Notes under the pieces: generated by a model | The model's input: the letters and a program-made list of their open reading frames with translations, nothing else | Told to the model about the DNA's origin: nothing | Database searches by the model: none | In this document: one piece after another, positions 56,346 through 64,000 of the stretch | How positions within the stretch are numbered: the first letter of the stretch is position 1 | Layout of the letters: each line of letters starts with the position of its first letter | Translations under genes and position numbers: made by a program | Origin: Equus caballus | Taxonomy: Eukaryota > Chordata > Mammalia > Perissodactyla > Equidae | Direction: 5' to 3' | Length of the DNA stretch: 64,000 nt | Assembly (NCBI RefSeq): GCF_041296265.1 | Contig: NC_091706.1 | Coordinates: 53,494,501-53,558,500 of the forward strand

Positions 56346-57131
56346 TAGTGTGGAGTCTGGAAAAGAATGTGGGTTAGTTTTTCTGTGCATGGTTTTTCCT
56401 TTTTTGCTTTGTATTTTTTTTCTGAATGATTTCATGTAAGTGATGTACTTGCAAATCATATAAATGTTTAATATTCTATTTATTTTAAAACAAGACATTT
56501 AATTACTTAAAAAGATAATTTATCTTACCTTAGCTAATACTACTTTGTCTATCAGTAAGCTACTCAGTTTTTGTTAATTTATTAGGCAGAAATAGATAAC
56601 TAATTGGATCCTTTAAATATCTAATTACTACTGATAATATAATGATTCCTGGCATTACTGGCTTTATTAATTAGTTTCTTAACTTACATCATTGTGACAC
56701 TGGTTTACTACAGCAACTTTGTAGCACATTTCATTTTCTGGTAGAGCTAAATATGGTAAGAATTCTTTTATATTACTCCTTGGTAATTTTTCTAATTTTA
56801 TGACTCTCACAATCATATGTGGAGCCCAAGATAACCAAATTACCATGGACATAAAAACTGACAGACTTCCTTCAAAAATGAAAATGGGAAACTGGATCAG
56901 GCAATCGCTTTTTCAATACTTAGGACAAAGGAAAAAAATTGGTCAAAATCAGCTGAAAATACAACATGAACATGGAGCGAGAGAGAGCTGTGTATAATTT
57001 GGGAGTAAAAGCAGACTTAACAATTATAACAGAAATCTAGCATACAAAACTCACAAAATCACCCATAACTCTCAATAAAGAAATTTTCATCGAAATTCCA
57101 TTCTGCTTGGACATATGTCCTCTCAGGGAAG

Positions 57132-57148
57132 ACGGCCCCTGGTGGCCA
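57132..57148 (-). promoter_or_regulatory. CTCF-like motif
   Basis: cggcccctggtggcca matches 12 of 14 positions of the reverse CTCF consensus. It lies in block X copy 2; the other copies do not preserve it. Confidence 0.25.
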
Positions 57149-57912
57149 AGTGTAACGAGGACAGAGACCAAGAACTGGAGGGCAGGCTTGTGATCTAGGC
57201 AGATCTTACCGCTTCTTGGGGATGTGCTTTCATGCTTCAAAAGGGCTACTTCTTGGCAACAATAGATTCTAATGCTGTCATGATCCTGTTTCCTCATCCT
57301 TTGTCTATCACAAAGAGAAAGAGTCTCCGAGTCTCCAGCTTCAGGCAGGGTATGGACTCTTTGGGATGGGGCAGCCATAAGGACAGAGAAAAACATGTTG
57401 CCTGCCTACAATCTACTGTGGAGACCAGATCCTCCCTATGAATCACCCCTTCCACATACTTTGGGAGACTGGCAGATGGAGCTGCCAATCTGGGCATGGA
57501 ACTCAATGGTAAGCAGGGAAATCTCACATTTAATAGTGCATTAAACAACCCTCAACAGTACAAGTTTAGCTTCACACATTTATTCCTAGTATCAGACTTC
57601 AACTATTATTAAGTAAGAAAATATTCTCATTTCCACTTTGAATAACGGTGTTCACATCTCTTTCACTCAGTAGTAAAAACTCTGTCTAGGTAGCAAAAGA
57701 GAGAAGTCTGATATAAGCTAAGGAATGTGAATGAATAGTATCATTATTACCTGAGAACTAGTGACATTTTATTTATTCAAATGCATCAATTTTGGTGCAA
57801 TTTCTGCAATCAGCACGATATTTTCATTGACGCAGTTCACCAGGAAGTGTGTGTGAATTGCTAAGGTAGCAGGTGGTCCTGCAACCATGGAGAGGTCTCG
57901 AATCTTTTCCTT

Positions 57913-57962
57913 AGGTTACACGCTTGACATTTGGATTAGGTTACACACTTGACATTTGGATT
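57913..57962 (+). repeat. 25-bp tandem duplication
   Basis: Two adjacent copies of a 25-bp unit starting aggttacac and ending tttggatt, with one base difference. Confidence 0.9.
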
Positions 57963-58110
57963 TGCTGCTCTCCAACTTGGGGTTGGACAGTACCTTAGTT
58001 AAATTTCAACAGGCTTTTGTCCTTTGCTGTCTTGTCCTCCCCTCTGGAGGAGGGGATGATGGAAAAATTTAGGAGATGGACAAGGTTTGGAAACATGTGG
58101 CTTCCTGGCC

Positions 58111-59090
58111 TGTATTAGTCAGGGTTTTCCAGAAACAGAACCAACAGGATGTATACAAACATGGGGAAAGATTTATTTTAAGGAATTGGCTTAGGTGATT
58201 ATGGAGGCCTGGCAAGTCCAAAATCTACAGAGTAGGCCAGCAGGCTAGAGACCCTAGGGAGAGTTGCTGTTTGATTCCAGAGGCAGTTTGCTGGCAGAAT
58301 TCCTTTGTATGGATTCACCATGAGTTGCCCCAAGATGTACACTCTGGCATGGAGATTATTTCAAGCTAAAAACAATCAAGGCCCAAAAGACTCAGGAAGA
58401 ACCTCTGACCTTCCCCCTAACTGTCTATAAAGAATTTAGATAAAGGATCTGTTCAAGGAAGGAGCTGTCACTATAGAGAACTATAGTATAACATGAACTA
58501 AGTGTGGTAGACAGGGCGGAACCTAGCAAGGCCTGTTTGATCAACGTCCTCTGTGTATCCCATTGTTTCTGGAAGGCCTAGGAAACATTTGTTTACCAAA
58601 CATTAACTTTTTTTCTCCTTGTAAATTGTCTCCTTTGTCTTTGAAGTCCTAGACACACTCCTCCCTTCTCCTTAGGCCAGAATGACATACATACCTCATT
58701 TTGCCTGACTGTGTTTGGAATTTTTCACGATTCTGTGAATTCCCCATGCTTACATATTAAATTTGATTTTCTCCTGTTAATCTGTTGTACATCATTTTAA
58801 TTATTTGACCAGCCAGAATAACAAAGAGGGGACGGGGGAGGTTTCCTTTCCCTGATATCTTCTTATTCTCCAAAGGGTCAGTCTGTTTCTATTAAGGCCT
58901 TCAAATGATTGGACATGGCCCACCCATATTATGGACGGTAATCTGCTTTACTCAAAGTCTACTGATTTAAATGTTAAATGCCCATAATCTCATGTAAAAG
59001 ATACCTTCACAGAAACATCTAGAATAATGTTTGAGCAAATATCTGGATACCGTGGCCTAGCCAAGTTGACACATAAAATTAACTACCACA
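58111..59090 (-). mobile_element. MLT2-type LTR (ERVL fossil), interrupted
   Basis: The plus strand starts tgtattagtcagggtttt and ends ttgacacataaaattaact, the reversed ends of an MLT2-class LTR. The middle is interrupted by a second LTR (58306-58850). It is old and isolated. Confidence 0.8.
58306..58850 (+). mobile_element. LTR nested in the MLT2 LTR (ERV fossil)
   Basis: Related along its length to the solo LTR at 55208-55764 (shared aacctagcaagg, caaacatt, gattttctcctgtta), in the same orientation. It is the younger of the two elements here. Broken and solitary. Confidence 0.7.
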
Positions 59091-59649
59091 CAGCTCCTCC
59101 CTAATTGATGTCTTAATATCTTTCAAAATATTATTCCTCTTCTATTCTTTGATGACTGCTTATGTATTTTCTATATTTTACTTAATTTTCCTTATTTTGT
59201 TGGTTTCTGGGTGAGGAAATCCTGAGATCAGGCTCTATTCAGTCACTTTGCCAGAAAAGTCTCTGTAGCTATACCCCATTTTATATCAAGAAGGTAGAAA
59301 TTTGTATATATTCAAAAATAACGAACATTTCCCTTTTTAGGTTAGCTATTTCTCATGGTCTTCCAATGTTATCCTGGGCCTCCTCTCTCTTTTTAAAAAT
59401 CTAATATTACTGTCAATTCTTCATTCCATCAAGATTTTATTATCATCTATGGCATGAGATGAGATTTTACATTGATTTCTTCCTAGATTGCTAACTAATC
59501 ATACTAGAACCATTTATCGAAAAAAAATTTCCACCACATTAACATCAGTATATCCTTTATCTTAAGTCTAATTAATACAGATAATATAATTTCAGAGATT
59601 ATGTTACCCCAGACCTTGGCTTCATAGACTATCCACAACTCTGCTCAAA
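59091..59649. other. Non-coding sequence
   Basis: No gene or named repeat is recognised. Confidence 0.5.
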
Positions 59650-60202
59650 ACAAGCCTAACACATTCTCTTTAGCTTACAGGAAACCACAAAGAGAGGAAG
59701 GAAGAGATGGCAGGGACATATAGTCGAAACCAGTTAAAACCAGCTGAAGGCAACATGGCAGTCTGACTTGGCCTGACATAGACCCTGCAGCTCATTATAT
59801 GCTTATTGTAATACATTACTGTGCTATGTAACACACCCAACAGCGCCATGACAGTTTACAACTGCCATGACAACAGCAGGATATAGCCAAATAAGGAAGG
59901 AAAAGAGGTGGCACCCTTGTTCCCCCAAAAAGCCTTCCCAGTTCCCCAAATAACTATGAATATTCATCCCCTTCATTACCTTGACCCCTTATAACATCTG
60001 CTTAATCACCCCAGGAGCTGAGATGCTGGTTTGTGAACACAGTTCTCACTTCTCCATCCTTTTGCCATTGTATAAAAGCTTGTGTGTTGAATGCTTAGCT
60101 TTGGTTTCACTGCAAATCCATGACACCAAAGAGAAAAGGACCCTTTGTGGAAGAAAGGGCTGATTGTGGTTTAACTGGGGGAAACAAAATTGGTAACAAT
60201 TA
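59650..60202 (+). mobile_element. Possible solo LTR (ERV1-like fossil)
   Basis: The ordering of catgacagtttacaactgcc, a tataaaagcttg box near 60071 and an end at attggtaacaa resembles class I LTRs. There is no partner LTR. The boundaries and family are uncertain. Confidence 0.4.
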
Positions 60203-61139
60203 TGTGCTTTAATAATCTGTGTACCTAATTTCTCCCTTTATCACACTGTTTTTAGTATTACTGCTATAACCTCACTTCATTTTCTACAATAGATAGCTAT
60301 GCCAAGAATTCTTCTATTCTTTAACATTATTTGCATTCTTCTTGACTAAATTTATATTTCATTTACAATATAGATCATCAGTTTCATAAAAATCACAGGC
60401 TTTTGGGGATGCACAGACAGCTAAATTGCAATGAACATAGTAGTCTGGACAATTCCTTCTAAGATGGAATAGTGCAACTGGATCAAGGAATTTCTCTTCC
60501 ACAATATCTAAGGTAAAAGAATAGGTGAAAACCAGCAAAAAAAAAAAAACCCCCACAATAGCAAGCACCAATAATAATAATAAAAAAAGACAAGGGAGTA
60601 AGACCTGTCTAATTTTGGGATCAAAGTATATTTTAAAATATGCAACATAGAATTCTGTATTGAATCTTGATTCTGCCAGCAATTATGTGTGACCCTGGGA
60701 AATTCACTTAACATCTCTGAGCCTCAGTTTTCTTAAATGTAAAATAAGGTCAAAATATTCCTAGAGTTATTGCAAGTATTAAACACACTAAAACATCTTA
60801 AAAGACTTAATAGGCTATTTCCCAGAGTTAGGGCTTAAATATAATAACTATTTTCTTATTTTTTCATAGGGATATATATCAGAGTAGTGAACTCTCCCAC
60901 CTGCAAAAACATGACAGGCTGAAGAATGGAAATTTGGGAAGTGTTCTGGAGAACACTGAAATAGAGTCACTGCTCACATTGAAGATGTCTGATTTGTATA
61001 TTCAGTTAGGAAACGGCAGCTTGCAAAAGTATCTGGAAGAGAAGTTAGTCGATACCCGTAGTATTAATTTGCTCATTTTAATACTGGCACACTTTGCCTT
61101 TCCCTTCATGCTTTACTGAATCGAATTGTTCTATTCCCA
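60203..61139. other. Non-coding sequence
   Basis: Contains an A-run with an AAT repeat near 60537-60590. A hydrophobic minus-strand frame across it arises from this simple sequence and is not a gene. Confidence 0.5.
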
Positions 61140-61973
61140 TATCACAATCGTCTCCTCTCTCTCTCCAGTGTAGAAATTCCCCGCGTGCTCGCCTCATTCA
61201 CTCCTCCTTCGCCTGCAGCACCCATTCATACAGCTGTTTCCTGTTCCTTTGCGGTTTCCAGCCACCAATTTCCTTTCACAAGTACAAAGCCATCAATTAA
61301 AAGCAAAGTTTGAGTGAAAGTTCTAGGTTTTTCGGAAAGTCCTATATAAGAGACTATTTTTTTTCCTTCCAATGAAAATTTTAGAACTTAGGGAATGTCC
61401 CTGTTACAATGATGTAACAGTAGCTGTAGCTAAAACGAACTAGAAAGCAGGATTCATTTCACTCTGGGGGCTACTGAAACATTTACAGAGGAAGAGAGCC
61501 ACCTATTGGCCAAGACGGGACGAAGACATAGACCAAGTCCGGAGAGCAGGCTTCTTTCTGTTCTAGGCAAAAGTCTGATGCGTTCCACCTACTTCAGAGC
61601 TACAAAGAGCTTCTTTCCTGGAAATAACTGACTCCAAAACTTTAAGCTGATTTCCTTAGCTTTTCTATCTTAGAGAGGGGAAACACTCCCAGCTTTGGGC
61701 CAGACGTGCCCTCTTTGGGCAATGGACAGCTATGTGGAGAGAAAGGGTCATCATGCGTTTCTTGCCTCCAGGCTGCTCACAATGGCCAGAGCCTCCTGAA
61801 TCACTCCCTTTGCATAAATACATCCTGTAGGACACTTGCAGGCTTAGAGCCTACCATTCTGGGTGTGGAGAAGCAAGGCAAATCAGGAAATCTCTCCTGT
61901 TTGAAGGTGCTTTAACTCTTTCTCAAAACTAGGTTGTCAGTTATTTTTTAATTAAAAATTTTTTTTAATTACT

Positions 61974-62164
61974 ATTTTTTTTTTGAGGAAAATTAGCCCT
62001 GAGCTAATATCCATGCCCATCTTCCTCTATTTTATATGTGGGATGCCTGCCACAGCATGGGTTGATAAGTGGTGAGTAGGTCTGTGCTGTGGACGGACTG
62101 GATCGAACCCTGCGCTGCTGAAGAGGAGCAGAGAACTTAATGTCTTGGCCACATGGCCGGCCCC
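61974..62164 (-). mobile_element. ERE-type SINE
   Basis: A reverse-oriented ERE with a poly-T head, gaggaaaattagccctgagc and a terminal ggccggcccc. Confidence 0.9.
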
Positions 62165-62507
62165 TTGGAAGTTTCTCAGGTTCATTCCTACTATGGGATC
62201 GTGTTACTTGACTTTATAACTAGAGGAAAATTTTCAATGTCACTTTGAATAATGACTCCACTTGTATCCCTTCCACCTTAACTCAGTAGTAAGAAAGAAC
62301 AGACACAGAGGAATTTCAGAGAATAAAATTGTCACCAACAGACAGCCTGTGGAGTATCTATTTGGGTATAAAGGAGAAGTATTAAGGTAATCCAATACTG
62401 TAGTTCAGGAAGTTAATCAGGAAGCATGTGTGAACTGCTCAGGTCGCAGGGAGGGGCTTCAATTTAGCCTGGATCTCTCAAATCTCTGCCTCTGGTTACA
62501 GACTCAC

Positions 62508-62735
62508 TTTTTTTTTTTTTTTGAGGAAGATTAGCCCTGAGCCCTTTTCTTGCTGAGGAAGACTGGCCTTGAGCTAATATCCGTGCCCATCTTCCTCTAT
62601 TTTATATGTGGGAGCCTACCACAGCATGACTTTACCAAGCAGTGCCATGTCCACACCAGGGATGTGAACCAGTGAACCATGGAGCCGCCCAAGCAGAACG
62701 TGGGAACTTAAGGGCTGCGCCACCAGACCCGCCCA
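62508..62735 (-). mobile_element. ERE-type SINE
   Basis: A reverse-oriented ERE with two successive gaggaaga boxes near its head and a terminal ccagacccgccc. The flanks gactcac and gactcaatc look like a short target duplication. Confidence 0.9.
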
Positions 62736-63089
62736 GACTCAATCTTTAGATTGCTTCTCTCCAATTCATGGGTTAAAGGGCTCTAATTTACATGTTAAAC
62801 GATTTTTGGTTTTTGCCTTTCTTTCCTACTCCACTGCTTGTGGGGGACCATTTAGGAGCAGGACAACATGGACATTTTTTTTATTCACTTTTCAAATATT
62901 GTGACTCTTTCCACTCTGGTTGTTGGTTATTATTTTTACTATAACTTTACCCTTTTTTGGTTGTTTTTCATTATATTTTCGGGGTGCAAAAGTTCTACGA
63001 TTTGGTTTCATACTGTCACCTTACCCTGACAATCTCTATAGCCATATCCTGTTTCATATCCCAGAGTTATTAACTGTTAAATATTAGAA

Positions 63090-63893
63090 AGTGTCAGAGG
63101 ACCAAGCGGCAGCCTGGAGGGCTGGGTGAGGGGGAGTAAGTGCTTCTCCCCTGCTGTCCCCGCCGCCTCGTGTCCAGCAGCTGAGCGCGACGTTACACCC
63201 CAAGGCGCCTCTGGTCTAATTGAGAAGGGGCGCGCGGTGCCTACGGATGGGCTGTGAGGGATCATGGCGCAGCACCAGCTCTCCCGAGGGTTTCCGGTGT
63301 CAGGAGCGAGTGTGAACGTGGCCATGCCTCCACTCTGCCTGCCAGCAGATTCCTGCGCTGCAGCCATCAGTGCCCCCGACTTCCAGCGTCCGGCACTGAA
63401 ACACAGTAAAGACGAGGAGCCCCGCCCACGTATGTACGCCCAAGGACCTAGGAAAGAACCCGGGAGCTCATCTGTGCCTCTCTTTAGGCCGTTCCACGTC
63501 TCATTCCACTAGGAGGCTGTACCAGACGCAGGACTCTTGCTCAAAAAATCTAAGCAGACGCATATCTAGAAACGTGAAGACGTTTAAAGTCAGCAACAGC
63601 TTGAGAACTTGGAAGGAGAACAGAGATGTGTAAAGCATCCACTGGAACAGTGGCAGGTCCTCAGAAGGTGGAACAATACAAATAGGCAGCAGTGAGTCAA
63701 CTGTTTCTCCAGATCCTTCTGATTCAGAGGATGAGAAGATTGAAGTTGATGCTGAGAGCACAGAGTTCCCCTACGGCGACACGGCCAATTAGCAGTGTCC
63801 CCAGCATGGGTGACACTGATAACACAGCAGCCTGCAGAGTATTAGAAAGGACGAGGGTTACCCTAGTGCCAGCTGCACACTTCCATTTCAAGT
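63090..63893 (+). pseudogene. MXI1: MXI1 processed pseudogene
   Basis: An intronless, collinear match to the MXI1 (MAX interactor 1, MAD family, bHLH-zipper repressor) mRNA. A GC-rich 5' part (63090-63260) is followed by gagcgagtgtgaac (63306-63319), gagctcatctgtgcctct (basic-helix region, near 63466), tcattccactagga (63500-63513), the leucine-zipper text with QQLENLEGEQR near 63595, and an acidic tail reading SDSEDEKIEVDAESTEF (63717-63767). The frame breaks several times: the start region is altered, the zipper and tail lie in different frames, and stops interrupt. Several exons lie contiguous in genomic DNA without introns, which indicates retrotransposition. Another MAD-family member is possible, but EIEVDVESTEF is typical of MXI1. 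Confidence 0.8.
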
Positions 63894-64000
63894 GGCAGAA
63901 AAATCTACTCCCTTATACCTATTTAAAAGGGATTCTGTCTACTTTTCCTTAGAACTTGAAGTCAGTGAGTTCAATTGATTCATACCACACCCTGTTGCTA
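63894..64000. repeat. Segment similar to 16635-16742, running off the window
   Basis: ggcagaaaaatctactccct is shared exactly (63895 and 16646 regions), followed by about 80% similar text to cataccacac. It may be MXI1 3' UTR-derived or an unnamed repeat; the window ends before this can be settled. Confidence 0.6.

Larger units (their letters stand above)
52690..56770 (+). repeat. Segmental duplication unit 3 (IFNA copy 3, no IFND)
   Basis: Aligned with the IFNA half of units 1 and 2 (from about 11640 and 44210). It shares the ERE position with unit 2 and carries a unit-specific solo LTR at 55208-55764. No IFND or CpG island belongs to it. Confidence 0.8.
57075..58075 (+). repeat. Block X, copy 2 of 3
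   Basis: Diverged but collinear with 61490-62880: ggccaagtg...acagagaccaag, then gcaggctt, ggcaaca, and the caggaagtgtgtgtgaattgc stretch matching caggaagcatgtgtgaac near 62419. Open frames on the minus strand here have no recognisable domain. Confidence 0.6.
61140..62880 (+). repeat. Block X, copy 3 of 3, with two EREs inserted
   Basis: The longest copy, matching 51960-52510 at its left and 57075-58075 at its right. It is interrupted by EREs at 61974-62164 and 62508-62735 that are missing from the other copies. Confidence 0.65.

Noticed and set aside
60359-60682. Minus-strand frame with a long hydrophobic stretch resembling a membrane segment
   Set aside because: The hydrophobic run comes from reading through a simple A/AAT repeat, and the rest has no recognisable domain.
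1-64000. CRISPR arrays, operons, tRNA or rRNA genes
   Set aside because: Nothing of the kind is visible. The tRNA-like text belongs to ERE SINEs, and the sequence is mammalian.

Overview
This window is a piece of a mammalian type I interferon cluster, almost certainly from a perissodactyl and most likely a horse or close relative (Equus). Three things point there. At least a dozen SINEs are of the equine ERE type (tRNA-derived, with the recurring gaggaagattggccctgag signature). Three intronless genes encode 184-residue interferon-alpha proteins that match equine IFN-alpha as I remember it. Two further genes are IFN-delta-like, a subtype kept in ungulates and horses. No bacterial feature is present, and all real genes here are intronless.

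Layout. About 1-3.3 kb holds an AT-rich stretch, a probable solo LTR and a CpG-rich block ending in a decayed IFN-delta start region. About 3.3-15.3 kb is unit 1: CpG island, IFND copy 1 (5115-5618), L1 and SINE insertions, then IFNA copy 1 (12772-13326). About 16.8-24.5 kb is an old class I endogenous retrovirus in plus orientation. About 24.5-31.9 kb is decayed interferon-flank sequence with an orphan interferon promoter (26860-26992) and a minus-strand interferon pseudogene (30240-30765). About 31.9-38.4 kb is a younger, minus-oriented provirus. About 38.6-48.4 kb is unit 2, a paralogue of unit 1 with IFND copy 2 (40244-40756) and IFNA copy 2 (45907-46461). An IFN-omega-like pseudogene lies at 50036-50555. 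About 52.7-56.8 kb is unit 3 with IFNA copy 3 (54136-54690). The remainder holds LTR fossils, a block present in three copies, SINEs and, at the right edge, a processed pseudogene of the MAX-partner gene MXI1.

How it works together. The repeating unit is [CpG island + IFND] followed by IFNA, all in plus orientation. The IFNA genes have compact virus-inducible promoters (GAAA-type IRF elements, a TATTTAA box, a short 5' leader) and AU-rich 3' UTRs, typical of transient, unstable cytokine mRNAs. The IFND genes instead sit behind a GC-rich island with CTCF-like motifs 25-45 bp before the start codon, which suggests different regulation. All encoded proteins would be secreted and signal through IFNAR1/IFNAR2.

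The most informative observations are evolutionary. The three IFNA coding regions are about 98-99% identical while their flanks are only about 80% identical and carry different old insertions, which is the signature of gene conversion confined to about 650 bp. The two IFND genes, in the same duplicated units, have diverged to about 65% protein identity, and both lack the cysteine that opens the mature protein in IFN-alpha. Insertions with empty sites in paralogues give a relative order for the duplications. Identity figures were estimated by eye and should be recomputed.
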